A stretch of DNA of 64,000 bases, taken from contig JBAVYH010000092.1 in the NCBI GenBank assembly GCA_049698695.1, positions 12,828-76,827 on the forward strand. The letters run 5' to 3'. Position 1 is the first letter of the stretch. Each line of letters opens with the position of its first letter. The notes under the pieces are model-generated. The model worked only from the letters and a program-made list of their open reading frames with translations, ran no database searches and was not told the origin of the DNA. A program made the position numbers and the translations under genes. Shown here one piece after another: positions 27,234 through 37,468 of the stretch. Source of the stretch: Bog-375 sp049698695. Its GTDB lineage: Bacteria; Acidobacteriota; Terriglobia; Bryobacterales; Bryobacteraceae.

Positions 27234-27559
27234 GGAGATGGCGCAGGTCCCCGACCTGCGAATGCCTGCTACGGGACCTCCGAAATGCCGGCCTGTGATC
27301 TTAGTCTATGAAACAACCAGTCAAAATGGGGCAGATTGCCCCACGGAAAGCCAACGGCCTCTCTTGTTTTCAATGAGTTAGCCGCAGAGCCTGGGCCAAT
27401 CTGCCCCACGCCCGTCCACGATTTCCACGTCAGTTGCGTAACCGTCTGCCCAGAAAAAGCAGACGCGGTACTGCCCCAGCGGCACTAATAATTCGCTGTA
27501 GCGCCCGGACGCCGGCACTTCGTGTGGCGGAGGGCCGCGCGCTGCGCAACCCAGCCATA
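27234..27559. other. 326-bp intergenic region rich in hairpin repeats
   Basis: No complete gene is supported. It contains a perfect hairpin CGCAGGTC (27242-27249)/GACCTGCG (27253-27260) and the inverted-repeat element at 27327-27408. On the minus strand, a reading frame ending at 27378 carries a plausible protein tail (GRYSELLVPLGQYRVCFFWA, then DGYATDVEIVDG). That tail resembles the end of a carboxypeptidase-regulatory (Cna-B-like) repeat and may be a gene fragment. The end of that frame is encoded by the repeat itself. Confidence 0.4.
27327..27408. repeat. Inverted-repeat element, TGGGGCAG family, copy 1
   Basis: The 82-bp unit has perfect 12-bp terminal inverted repeats TGGGGCAGATTG (27327-27338) and CAATCTGCCCCA (27397-27408). 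The left end also forms its own hairpin TGGGGCA-gat-TGCCCCA (27327-27343). Its terminal core TGGGGCAG/CTGCCCCA is shared with the element at 36805-36910. No coding capacity is apparent; it resembles a MITE or REP-type dispersed repeat. Confidence 0.6.
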
Positions 27560-29923
27560 ATGGAAAGGGTGGAACCGGTAGGTATCTGGTTGACTCAGGT
27601 CGATCGCCGGCAGCGGCCGGGCATGGCTGCGCCTCCGGGCCGCAGCGGACGAGTGCGTCCTTCCCTTCTGCAAGGTTCGTGCTGCCGGGGGAGGCGCCGC
27701 GAGACGCGCGCTTCGCGTTGCGCCGCGCTCCTGCTAGCGGCCATCTGCGCCGGCGGTGCGGCACAAGCGGATACGCCGGTCGCGTTGACCAATCCCGGTA
27801 TGGAGGAGCCATACTACGCCGTGAATTCGAACAGCGGCGCCATCTCCGGCTATCTCGCCAACGGCTGGACCGAAAACTCGGCCTGGGCGAACGCGGCCGT
27901 CCAATACTCCGAAGAGAACACCAACCCGCATAGTGGATCGGCGTGCCAGAAGGTGGTCGTGAGCAGCGTGGGCACAGGCCGCGTGCAGTTCATTCAACAG
28001 TTTCGGCTGCAGGCTAGCAACATCTATACCGCTTCTGTCTGGCTGCGCGGAGATCCCGGCTTGCAGGTTTCGCTGGTCATTCAGCAGGGCAGCTCCCCCT
28101 ATGCCACTTACATCCAGAGCTCGATGGCTCTGACCGCCGATTGGCAGCAACTTGTCGCGACCGGCTACATCACTGTCGACCAACCGGCGTACCTGATGGT
28201 CGCCATCGACGCTCCCGGCACCGTGTGGGCGGATGACTTTGCGCTCTCCTTTACGCCCGGAACGTTCGCGCCCACGCCTCGCATCGGCCCGATTCCTACC
28301 ACGTTCTTCGGCATGCACGTGGAGAACTTCCTGCAGAGTCAGCTCCTCAACAGCGGCTTCGAGCCACCTTATGTTTCGGCCGGCGCAAACAATCCGATTT
28401 CGGGCAGCATTGCCGTGGACTGGACCGACAACTCCTCGTGGGGCGTTCCCAATCCCACCGTGACGTATTCGGAGGACGACGCCAACCCGCATAGCGGTAC
28501 GGCTTGCCAAAAGGTGAGCGTGCAAACCGTGCCGGCCGGCGACGCCGTGCAATTGGTCCAATCGATCACCGTGATTCCGGGCCAGTCCTACACCCTTTCC
28601 GCATGGTTGCGCGGCGACCCGGGAATGAAGGTCAACCTGATCCTGCAAGACTCCAACACGCCGTACACCCATTACGGAGGTGGAACCCAGGCCACGCTCA
28701 CCGGCGACTGGCAGCAGTTCACTACCAGTGGGACTGTCGAAGATACGGGCAGCATCCTGCTCATGTTTCAGGCTTCGCAAGCCGGCACGTTCTACGTGGA
28801 CGACGTGCAATTCACCGATGCCTCCGGCGCCCCGGTCTCGGGCGGCGTCCCCTGGCCCCCGGACAAATTCGGCACCCTGCGGCTGTGGGACACCGGTACC
28901 GCGTGGACTTCGCTCGAACCGCTGAAGGGCGTGTGGAACTGGCAGCCTCTCGACACTTGGGTGGCCGCCGCGGAGCAGCACGGCGTGCCGGACGTTCTGC
29001 TCACGCTCGGCCAGACCCCGCCCTGGGCGTCCTCCAATCCAAACGACGTCAATTACGTTGGCGCCGGCGCCCCCGCGCCGCCCACCGACAATCAGGACTG
29101 GCGCGACTACATCACCGCGGTCGCCCAGCGCTACAAAGGGCGCATCCGCTATTACGAGATCTGGAACGAGCCGAACGATCCCACTTACTACGCCGGAAGC
29201 GTGGACGAGTTAGTGGAACTTACCAAGGAAGCTTACGGAATTCTCAAGCAGGTGGACCCGGGTAACACCGTCCTTTCCCCGGCGGCCTATGCGCCGGGTT
29301 ACCTGGAGCAGCTTCTGCAAGCCGGAATGGCGCCGTATGTCGACATGATCGCCTATCACTTCTACGAGACACCGCCGGAGGCGGCCGCCACCGACATCGC
29401 CAACGTGAACCTGGTGATGGCAGCGAATGGCCTGAGCGCGATGCCCGTCTGGGCTACCGAAGGCGCCACCGGCGACAACACCACCGCGCCCGAGGATCTG
29501 GCAGCGGCCTACCTGGTGCGCAAGTATCTCGTCCACCTCGCCTTCGGCTCCATCCGCTTCGATTGGTACGCTTGGGGCAAGGCCACCACTTTCTGCGTGG
29601 GCACGGAAGAAAACGATCCGCGGGCGCTCACCGAGGCCGGCCGCGCATTCGGCATCCTGCTGAACTGGCTGCGCGGCGCCTGGCTCACCGGCGCCTCAAT
29701 CGATACCTTAGGTACGTGGCAGATTGGGCTGGATCTGCCCGGCGGCAACCGCGGGCTGATTGTGTGGAACCCCAACACAACCGTGTCGTTCGCCATCCCC
29801 GGCACTTTCCACTCCGTTTCCCAGCACGACATCTTCGGAAACGTCACTGCCGTCGAAGGAGCGACCGTAGCGATCGGTTACTCACCGGTATTATTGATCA
29901 GTCACCAGCAACGCTGGCGATGA
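27560..29923 (+). CDS. Secreted clan-A glycosidase with two N-terminal carbohydrate-binding-like modules
   Basis: After a signal-like segment (CAALLLAAICAGGAAQA) two homologous beta-sandwich modules follow. Each starts with a 'LLNSGFEPPY'-type strand and has 'YSE-[ED]-[ND]-[TA]-NPHSG-[ST]-ACQKV' and 'A.WLRGDPG' motifs, as in CBM4/9-like modules. The C-terminal half is a barrel like GH39: acid/base glutamate in YYEIWNEPNDPTYY and nucleophile glutamate in MPVWATEGATGDN. About 787 residues if ATG 27560 is used. ATG 27623 or an upstream codon at 27434 are alternatives, because all give a long basic lead before the signal segment. It likely binds and cuts a plant or microbial polysaccharide outside the cell; the exact family and substrate are open. 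Confidence 0.78.
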   Translation: MERVEPVGIWLTQVDRRQRPGMAAPPGRSGRVRPSLLQGSCCRGRRRETRASRCAALLLAAICAGGAAQADTPVALTNPGMEEPYYAVNSNSGAISGYLANGWTENSAWANAAVQYSEENTNPHSGSACQKVVVSSVGTGRVQFIQQFRLQASNIYTASVWLRGDPGLQVSLVIQQGSSPYATYIQSSMALTADWQQLVATGYITVDQPAYLMVAIDAPGTVWADDFALSFTPGTFAPTPRIGPIPTTFFGMHVENFLQSQLLNSGFEPPYVSAGANNPISGSIAVDWTDNSSWGVPNPTVTYSEDDANPHSGTACQKVSVQTVPAGDAVQLVQSITVIPGQSYTLSAWLRGDPGMKVNLILQDSNTPYTHYGGGTQATLTGDWQQFTTSGTVEDTGSILLMFQASQAGTFYVDDVQFTDASGAPVSGGVPWPPDKFGTLRLWDTGTAWTSLEPLKGVWNWQPLDTWVAAAEQHGVPDVLLTLGQTPPWASSNPNDVNYVGAGAPAPPTDNQDWRDYITAVAQRYKGRIRYYEIWNEPNDPTYYAGSVDELVELTKEAYGILKQVDPGNTVLSPAAYAPGYLEQLLQAGMAPYVDMIAYHFYETPPEAAATDIANVNLVMAANGLSAMPVWATEGATGDNTTAPEDLAAAYLVRKYLVHLAFGSIRFDWYAWGKATTFCVGTEENDPRALTEAGRAFGILLNWLRGAWLTGASIDTLGTWQIGLDLPGGNRGLIVWNPNTTVSFAIPGTFHSVSQHDIFGNVTAVEGATVAIGYSPVLLISHQQRWR

Positions 29924-29941
29924 GGCAGCGCCTATACCGGG

Positions 29942-30241
29942 CTACCGGCCCGGCGTGCCGACCAATCCGCGGGTCCACACATCGGCGAAGGTAAATACCA
30001 TCATGATGAACAGCCAGAGGAAGGCGCCGGCGGCAGCGAGTTGCGTCAGCTTGGGGCTATGCCGCATGTGCATGAAGAACAGCGCCACCAGCAGCATCTT
30101 GACGGCGGCGATGACGAGCGCCGCCACCACGCTGAAAGCGCCCAAATCGACGTAGGCTACCGCCGTGGTGATGGCGGTAAGCGCCAGCAGGGTCAGCCAA
30201 ACAACTGTATAGGTTTTGACGGAATCGACGTGTTCGGTCAT
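29942..30241 (-). CDS. Cytochrome c oxidase subunit IV (caa3 type)
   Basis: The 99-residue protein has three membrane helices and matches the prokaryotic cytochrome oxidase subunit IV family: KTYTVVWLTLLALTAITTAVAY, then AVKMLLVALFFMHMRHSPKL. It is the last gene of the respiratory operon and lies two bases after coxC. The subunit stabilises the heme-copper core; it has no cofactor of its own. Confidence 0.88.
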   Translation of the reverse strand: MTEHVDSVKTYTVVWLTLLALTAITTAVAYVDLGAFSVVAALVIAAVKMLLVALFFMHMRHSPKLTQLAAAGAFLWLFIMMVFTFADVWTRGLVGTPGR

Positions 30242-30243
30242 AG

Positions 30244-30907
30244 CTATCTCATGTGCCGGTCAATCAGGTAGAGCAAGGGAAACAGGAAGATCCAGATGAT
30301 GTCGACAAAGTGCCAGTAGAGGCCGGCAATGTCGACCGGGGTCATGTAGTGGGCCGTGAACCGTCCGCGCACGGCGTGATACAAAAGCCAGGATAGAATG
30401 CCCACGCCCACCACCATGTGCAGCGCGTGCAGGCCGGTCATGGCGAAATAGAGCGAGAAGAAGAGTTGCGCCGGTCCCTGCTCTGCCGCGCCCTCGAAAT
30501 GGAAGGACGTGCCCGGAACGTGATGCTCGACGAATTTCTCGTTCCACTCGTACGCCTTAACCCCCAGGAAAACGAGGCCCAGGAGCATGGTGAGGATGAG
30601 GAAAATCACCAGCGCTTTGCGCTTTCCCAGTTGCGCCGAGCGCACCGCCAGCACCATGGTGAAGCTGCTGCACAGCAGCACCGCCGTGTTGAGCGCTCCG
30701 ATCATCGCATTGAGCGACGTCGACGTCATCCCGAACACAGTGGGATACGCGTTGCGGTAAATGGTGTACGCCAGGAAGAGCCCGCCGAAGAACATCACTT
30801 CGGTGACGAGGAAGACCCACATTCCGAAAGTGGAGGTTTCCTTCTGCTGTTCCGGGGTATCGAACTGCTCGCGCAGCGCGAGCGATTCCACCTCAGCGTG
30901 AGCTTGT

Positions 30908-30915
<8 letters not shown>
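30244..30915 (-). CDS. coxC: Cytochrome c oxidase subunit III
   Basis: The 223-residue protein has five membrane spans plus a short cytoplasmic N-terminus. Motifs include STFGMWVFLVTEVMFFGGLF, a C-terminal TGLHALHMVVGVGILSWLL and YWHFVDIIWIFLFPLLYLI, all conserved in coxC/CtaE. Its start overlaps the end of coxA by eight bases, implying translational coupling. It is the non-redox subunit associated with coxA. Confidence 0.95.
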
Positions 30916-32533
<1,618 letters not shown>

Positions 32534-32537
32534 ATGG

Positions 32538-33539
32538 CTAAGGGTTGGTGGGCGCCGCGGTGGGGGCGCCTGGGTTCACGTTGATCTCCGCCGGAGTGGT
32601 TCCGGCCCCGGTCGCCGGACGCGGCGACAGCGATTTGATGTACTCGATGAGCTGCAGTACGCCCTCTTCGGTCACCAGGCCCTGGAAGGTGGGCATCAGT
32701 GGTTGAAAGCCGGCTACGATCTTCGCGTTCGGCTGCAGAATGGATTCGCGCAGGTAGGCTTCGTCCGCCGTGATCACCCGTCCGTCGGCCAGCAACACGC
32801 CCCGGCCATAGAGTCCCACCAGGCTGGGGCAGCGGCCCGAGCCGTCCGCCTTGTGGCAATTACCGCAAGCCAGGTCCTGAAACAGCTTTTCGCCATTTTC
32901 CGCCAGCGATCCGAACGCCCGGCCGCCGCTCAGCCACGCCTGGTAATCCTCCGGCCGCATGACATAAATCCATCCCGTCATGCCGGAGTGTTTGGTGCCA
33001 CAGTATTCGGCGCAGAACAAATGGTACTGGCCGGTCCTGGTGGGCGTGAACCAGGTGGTGGAGTAGCGGCCGGGCACCACGTCCTGCTTGGTGCGGAACG
33101 CAGGCACGTAGAAGCTGTGGATCACGTCCTCGGAAGTCATCACCAGCTTGACCGGCCGTCCCACCGGAATGTGCAGCTCATTGATTTCACGCTGTCCTTC
33201 CATGTGCTGGATCTTCCACATCCACTGCTTGGCGACCACGTAAACCTGCATGGCGTTCTCGGGAGGGCGGCTTTCCTTGAAGAAGATATTGGCTCCCCAG
33301 CCGAACATGACCAGAGTCAGGCCGAAAGGAATCACCGACCACGCGATCTCGAGCGCCAGGCCGGCGTGCACCGGTTCCGGCAGATCGTACTTCGAGCGCC
33401 GCCGATAGCGGATGGCAAAGTAGAAGATGAGCGCGAAAATCAGTACGATGAAGAACACCGACACGCCGGCCATGTAATACAGCAGATGGTCCACGTCGGG
33501 CGCGAAATTCGACGCCTCCCAAAGATGAGGTAGATTCAT
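32538..33539 (-). CDS. coxB: Cytochrome c oxidase subunit II with fused cytochrome c domain (caa3)
   Basis: The 333-residue protein has two N-terminal membrane helices and a cupredoxin domain with the CuA ligands in FCAEYCGTKHSGM (two Cys, His, Met). A C-terminal cytochrome c domain carries the heme motif CGNCH and a distal methionine in LMPTFQGLV. The fusion is the hallmark of caa3 oxidases, in which electrons enter through the tethered heme. Proline- and alanine-rich residues end the chain. It follows sco by eight bases, in line with Sco delivering copper to CuA. Confidence 0.95.
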   Translation of the reverse strand: MNLPHLWEASNFAPDVDHLLYYMAGVSVFFIVLIFALIFYFAIRYRRRSKYDLPEPVHAGLALEIAWSVIPFGLTLVMFGWGANIFFKESRPPENAMQVYVVAKQWMWKIQHMEGQREINELHIPVGRPVKLVMTSEDVIHSFYVPAFRTKQDVVPGRYSTTWFTPTRTGQYHLFCAEYCGTKHSGMTGWIYVMRPEDYQAWLSGGRAFGSLAENGEKLFQDLACGNCHKADGSGRCPSLVGLYGRGVLLADGRVITADEAYLRESILQPNAKIVAGFQPLMPTFQGLVTEEGVLQLIEYIKSLSPRPATGAGTTPAEINVNPGAPTAAPTNP

Positions 33540-33547
33540 GTTCTTGC

Positions 33548-34447
33548 TTATCCAGCCTGCCTCATGTTCTTCCGCCCGCGCGACTCGCGGCGCAATGCGA
33601 TCACGATAGCCAGCCCGCCCACCAGCAGGAGGGCCACGCCCGCGCCCCGCACCAGGTTCATGGCGACTGCCCCGTACTTGCCGGTCGCCGGATCGTAGTG
33701 GAAGCAGAACAGGAGAACCGCGTCCACCGGCGTGCCGATTTTCTCGCTCGACGCCTCCACCAGGCCCAGGCGAAGATCGCGCGGCGAGTATTCCACGCCA
33801 TAGAAGTACTTCGATACCCTGCCCGCTGGGGTCAGGATCATGATGGCGCTGGCGTGCGCGTATTGGTCGGTCGTCGGGTCGTATTTGTAATGGAACCCGA
33901 TGGCATCGGTTATGACGCGGACGTTAGCCTCCGTGCCGGTGAGGAAGTGCCAGCCATTGGCGGTGTTGGGCCGGTTATAGCGCCGCAGATAGTTTTCCTT
34001 CTTCGCCTCCGCCAGGTCGGGCGTGTCTTTAGGATCGAAGCTGAGGGCGATCACCTCGAAATCCCTGCCCGGGTTGAGCGAAACCACCTTCAGCGCGCTC
34101 TCCATTCCGGTCAGAATCTCGGTGCACAGCATCGGGCAGCGGTAATAAACGGGAGCCAGCAGCACGGGCTTGCCGGAGTGGAAAAACGAGCCAAGCGGGA
34201 CGTCGCGCCCGGCTTCGTCGCGCACAATAGTGCTGAGCGGAACCTGCGCATCCAGTTTCTGGTCGATGCCGACCCCCTTCAGCGCGCCAGGCAGAACCGG
34301 CTTCAGGTGCGAATCCTGCAAGCTGTACGAAGGCTGCATGGGTGCGGGCTGGCCAGGTTGCCCCAGCGCAGCGGCGGTTGTGAAGAGGAAACCGGCGCAG
34401 AGCGCCCCCACGGGCCTGCACCGAAGAAAACCGACCGAACGCGTCAT
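33548..34447 (-). CDS. SCO1/SenC-family copper chaperone for the CuA site
   Basis: The 299-residue protein has an N-terminal signal or anchor and a thioredoxin-like domain with the copper-binding CPMLC motif (VYYRCPMLCTEILTGM) and the distal histidine in YAHASAIMILTP. A second hydrophobic segment near the C-terminus (AGVALLLVGGLAIVIAL) anchors it to the membrane. It lies directly upstream of coxB and overlaps the preceding gene by four bases. The role is metallation of the oxidase CuA centre. Confidence 0.93.
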   Translation of the reverse strand: MTRSVGFLRCRPVGALCAGFLFTTAAALGQPGQPAPMQPSYSLQDSHLKPVLPGALKGVGIDQKLDAQVPLSTIVRDEAGRDVPLGSFFHSGKPVLLAPVYYRCPMLCTEILTGMESALKVVSLNPGRDFEVIALSFDPKDTPDLAEAKKENYLRRYNRPNTANGWHFLTGTEANVRVITDAIGFHYKYDPTTDQYAHASAIMILTPAGRVSKYFYGVEYSPRDLRLGLVEASSEKIGTPVDAVLLFCFHYDPATGKYGAVAMNLVRGAGVALLLVGGLAIVIALRRESRGRKNMRQAG

Positions 34448-35040
34448 TTCATCTTCTCCTTTGGTGCCTTCACCTCGGGCGCCAGCGCTGCCGCGGCTGC
34501 CGGAACCGGCCCTGGTGGGATCAGGCCGGCCAGCGGACCGCCAGGTGGTTGCATCTTAGGGCCGAGCCCGGACTCGGTCGGAACGCTGACGTCCGCTGCC
34601 GCACTCACCGGTAGCTCGGTCTGCCGTGAGGGTAGATGGCTCGCCGCCAGCAGATCGATTGCCCTATCGATCGGAATCCGCACGATCCCGTGCTCCCGAT
34701 CCACCCAGCCGTAGCTCGACAATATCTGGCGCTCGGCCGCGCGCTGCGCTTCCAGATCCTCCCTTTCCGTGATTTCCAACTGCGGCGCCGGCGGCAGTTT
34801 GCGGGCATCGAGCCCCAGAGACTGCGTCGCGCGCGGCAGCACGCCGCCGTATTTGCTTTCAAAATAGCGGAACAGCCCGAACACGATGGCGAGCGATGCA
34901 ATACACAGCAGCAGCAACGCGATGGCGAATTTGCTCACCGCCCAGACATCGGCGTCGGTGCGCTCGTGGCGCAGTTCGGGGCGGCTCAGATCGAGCGGCG
35001 TGTCTTTTGCGGCGTGCTCGTCGTGTCTATTCTCGGCCAT
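34444..35040 (-). CDS. Single-span membrane protein of the ACIII-oxidase operon
   Basis: This 198-residue protein has a charged cytoplasmic N-terminus, one membrane helix (FAIALLLLCIASLAIVFGLF, about residues 38-57) and a periplasmic part ending in a proline/alanine-rich tail. A central motif ILSSYGWVDREHGIVRIPIDRAID occurs in small proteins next to sco genes in several phyla. It overlaps actF by 14 bases and sco by four bases. It may be an assembly factor or a small ACIII subunit; no specific function is proven. Confidence 0.75.
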   Translation of the reverse strand: MAENRHDEHAAKDTPLDLSRPELRHERTDADVWAVSKFAIALLLLCIASLAIVFGLFRYFESKYGGVLPRATQSLGLDARKLPPAPQLEITEREDLEAQRAAERQILSSYGWVDREHGIVRIPIDRAIDLLAASHLPSRQTELPVSAAADVSVPTESGLGPKMQPPGGPLAGLIPPGPVPAAAAALAPEVKAPKEKMK

Positions 35041-36229
35041 GTTCCAAAGCCTCCCTCAGATACGGATCGTGCAGCGGCAGCAGCGGCCGTTTTGCCAATT
35101 GGTTGAGGAAGTACGCCATCCAGATGCCGCCTAGCCCCAGCAGAGCACTCAAATCCATCCAGCTCAGGCCAAAGGAGCCCCTCCGGAAATGCGGCACCAC
35201 CTGCCAGTAAGTGTCGACCACCCGCATCGCCAGAACGAACAGCGATATGTTTCGCAGCAGTTTGAAATTACGCTTCAGATCGCGCGACAGTAGCAGCGCG
35301 AAAGGCAGGGCAAAGTGACCGACCACGATCATCAGGGCCACGTACTGCCAGCCGCCATGCAGCCGCACCGAATACCAGGTGATTTCCTCCGGCAGGTTGC
35401 CGGCCCAGATAATCAGGAATTGCGAGAACGAAAAATACGCCCACAGCATGATCACGGCAAACATCAGCTTGCCCAGGTCGTGCAGGTGGCGCGGCGTGAC
35501 GACATCGGCCATCGGTTTGCGCGCCACCAGAAACACGATCACGGTGATGAGGAAGGCCATCGCGGAAAGCGCCTGGCCGCCGATGATCAGGAAACCGTAC
35601 ATGGTCGAGGTCCACTGCGAATTGATCGACAGCACCCAATCAGTGGCCATGAAGGTAACGAGGAAGCACCAGGCGATGAGGCCGGGACCCGACAACGCGC
35701 CCATCTTGCGGCGCGGTATCTGGCCGCCCTCGCGGTCCTCGATAGCCGACCACCGGTTCAGGTACCAGGTCATAAAGCACCAACTGCCGAAATAAACTAC
35801 GGCGCGGATAGTGAAGAAGGGAAGATTCAGATACGGCCGCTGATGCCGCACAATCTCGTCGGCCGCCACCACGCCGCGATGTGTCCACGGGTATAGATTG
35901 CGGACGCCAATGTAGATCGGGATGAAGAGCAGCACCAGCAGCGGGAAAGTCCGCGCGGCGGCCTCGGCCGAGCGACGTATGACCACGCCCCACGCGCCGC
36001 CCGAGAGATATTGCACCATTAGCCAGGCCAGGCAGCCCGATGCGGTGCCCAGCACGAACAGGTACGACCAAAGCCAGGAACGATAGAACTGGTCGGGCGA
36101 GACCACGAACAAGCCGGCCACGGTGGCTGCAAGCCCGATGGCGCCCAAAACCGCGAAGCGGACGCGCCACTGGCGCATGCCATCGCGAAGCCCCGCGGAA
36201 GCCTGGAAATCGATTGCCTGTGCGATCAC
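35027..36229 (-). CDS. actF: Alternative Complex III subunit ActF
   Basis: The 400-residue protein has ten membrane helices and resembles ActC (NrfD-like), as expected for the second quinone-binding-type subunit of ACIII. Recognisable stretches are SWLWSYLFVLGTASGCLAWLMVQYLSGGAWG and LLVLLFIPIYIG, and FSFSQFLIIWAGNLPEEITWY. Its start overlaps the actE stop by four bases. In structures of ACIII from other bacteria ActF forms part of the transmembrane core with ActC. Confidence 0.92.
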   Translation of the reverse strand: MIAQAIDFQASAGLRDGMRQWRVRFAVLGAIGLAATVAGLFVVSPDQFYRSWLWSYLFVLGTASGCLAWLMVQYLSGGAWGVVIRRSAEAAARTFPLLVLLFIPIYIGVRNLYPWTHRGVVAADEIVRHQRPYLNLPFFTIRAVVYFGSWCFMTWYLNRWSAIEDREGGQIPRRKMGALSGPGLIAWCFLVTFMATDWVLSINSQWTSTMYGFLIIGGQALSAMAFLITVIVFLVARKPMADVVTPRHLHDLGKLMFAVIMLWAYFSFSQFLIIWAGNLPEEITWYSVRLHGGWQYVALMIVVGHFALPFALLLSRDLKRNFKLLRNISLFVLAMRVVDTYWQVVPHFRRGSFGLSWMDLSALLGLGGIWMAYFLNQLAKRPLLPLHDPYLREALEHGRE

Positions 36230-36795
36230 CGTGCGGCCTCCTGCTCGAGCCGCGCCCTGGCGCCGGCGGGAATATCGTTGATGGAAGCGTTCTGGCTGAG
36301 TTGGAGCGCGCGGATATAAGCCACGATGGCCCAGCGGTCGCGCGGCTGGATTTGAGCCGAATAATCGGGCATGGCGCCGAATCCGTTGGTGATGACGTCG
36401 TAGATGTAGCCCGCCGGAGCCTGGCGCAGCCGGTCGATGTGATAGGACGGCGGATGACGGAAGCCGCGCCGCACGATGCGGCCGTCGCCCGTGCCCAGAA
36501 AATCGTGGCAGGGCGTGCAGTAAATGTCGAAGCGGTCCTGGCCCCGCTCGATGACATCCTTAGTCACCGGGAAGGGAAACTCGGGCGTGAACTTGCCGTC
36601 CGGGCCTTTGCCCGTGTAATAGGCCGTATCGTCATCCAGGTGGCCGCGCGCCACCGTGCCATCGATCAGCGGGCGCGCTGAACGGCCATCGGAGAAGAAA
36701 TCAGTGGGCCGCAGCGGAATGTATTTCGGCTGGTCCTGCATGTCTTGCCGGCAGGCCATGGTTGAGGCGGCGAAGAGCACGAGGGCGGCGAGCAA
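36226..36795 (-). CDS. actE: Alternative Complex III monoheme cytochrome c subunit ActE
   Basis: The 189-residue lipoprotein has a lipobox (LVLFAASTMAC), the heme c motif CTPCH and a distal-ligand region with FGAMPDYSAQIQPRDRWAIVAYIRALQ. It would carry electrons from the ActA/B module towards the oxidase. The start is unclear. No ATG precedes the signal segment outside the inverted-repeat element, and TTG 36795 is the nearest standard codon in front of LAALVLF. An ATG at 36897 would lie within the repeat and give about 34 unlikely residues. A repeat insertion has probably altered the original start. The stop overlaps actF. Confidence 0.88.
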   Translation of the reverse strand: MLAALVLFAASTMACRQDMQDQPKYIPLRPTDFFSDGRSARPLIDGTVARGHLDDDTAYYTGKGPDGKFTPEFPFPVTKDVIERGQDRFDIYCTPCHDFLGTGDGRIVRRGFRHPPSYHIDRLRQAPAGYIYDVITNGFGAMPDYSAQIQPRDRWAIVAYIRALQLSQNASINDIPAGARARLEQEAAR

Positions 36796-36804
36796 TCCTG
36801 GCCG

Positions 36805-36910
36805 TTTGTGGGGCAGCTTGGTAAGCTGCGTACCGATTGCCAATCGGCACGCGCGGCGATTGCCGGGGCGCCCTCTGGGCCGCGCGCAGCATGTCATCCT
36901 GCCCCACAAA
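36805..36910. repeat. 106-bp inverted-repeat (MITE-like) element between actD and actE, TGGGGCAG family copy 2
   Basis: Perfect 12-bp terminal inverted repeats TTTGTGGGGCAG (36805-36816) and CTGCCCCACAAA (36899-36910) flank internal hairpins: GCAGCTT-ggt-AAGCTGC (36813-36829) and CCGATT-gcc-AATCGG (36833-36847). It accounts for most of the only sizeable gap in an operon whose other genes overlap or lie within ten bases. The terminal core matches the element at 27327-27408. Confidence 0.7.
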
Positions 36911-36931
36911 CCCTGCCCGGAGGTCTTGCGA

Positions 36932-37468
36932 TTATTGCGCAACTTCGGATACCTCCCGGGGCTCCAGGGTTCCGAGAAACTCTGCCGTCTTGACCCGGTC
37001 GAACAGCGGGTCGGCCGACTCGATGCAGAGGAAAAACCGGTTGCGGCTGGCGGCGCTGAATCGCGGCACGTTGAACACCGGATGATAGGGCATGGGCAGC
37101 CCGCACAGCGCCAGCATGCCCAGCACCGCAAAAATCGATCCGAACAGGATGGTCAGCTCGAAGGTGATGACGATGAACGCAGGCCAGCTATTGAGCGGCC
37201 GCCCGCCGACATTGATCGGGAAATATATGACGGCGATCCAGTATTGCATCAGGAAACCGGTGAGGCCGCCCAGAATCCCGCCGGCCAGCACGATCAGCGG
37301 CAGCTTGTTCTTGTGCAGGTGCAGCGCGTCGTTCAGTTCCTCGATGGGAAACGGAGTGTAGGCGTCCAGCTTGTGGTACCCCTGGGCGCACGCCGCGCGC
37401 GTGGCGCTCACCAGCCCCGACGGGCTGTCGAACTCGGCCATCACTCCGTAAACTCCGCGATGGCTCAC
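36932..37468 (-). CDS. actD: Alternative Complex III subunit ActD (DUF3341)
   Basis: The 178-residue protein begins with GVYGVMAEFDSPSGLVSATRAACAQGYHKLDAYTPFPIEEL, the DUF3341 signature, and has two membrane helices (LPLIVLAGGILGGLTGFLMQYW and WPAFIVITFELTILFGSIFAVLGMLAL). ActD is a membrane subunit of ACIII without cofactors. The start overlaps the actC stop by four bases. The stop lies 22 bases before the inverted-repeat element. Confidence 0.93.
   Translation of the reverse strand: MSHRGVYGVMAEFDSPSGLVSATRAACAQGYHKLDAYTPFPIEELNDALHLHKNKLPLIVLAGGILGGLTGFLMQYWIAVIYFPINVGGRPLNSWPAFIVITFELTILFGSIFAVLGMLALCGLPMPYHPVFNVPRFSAASRNRFFLCIESADPLFDRVKTAEFLGTLEPREVSEVAQ

Noticed and set aside
27378..27812. 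A 144-codon minus-strand frame overlapping the start of the secreted glycosidase
   Set aside because: Only its last 50 residues look protein-like; the rest is arginine- and proline-rich shadow, so it is noted only as a possible fragment.
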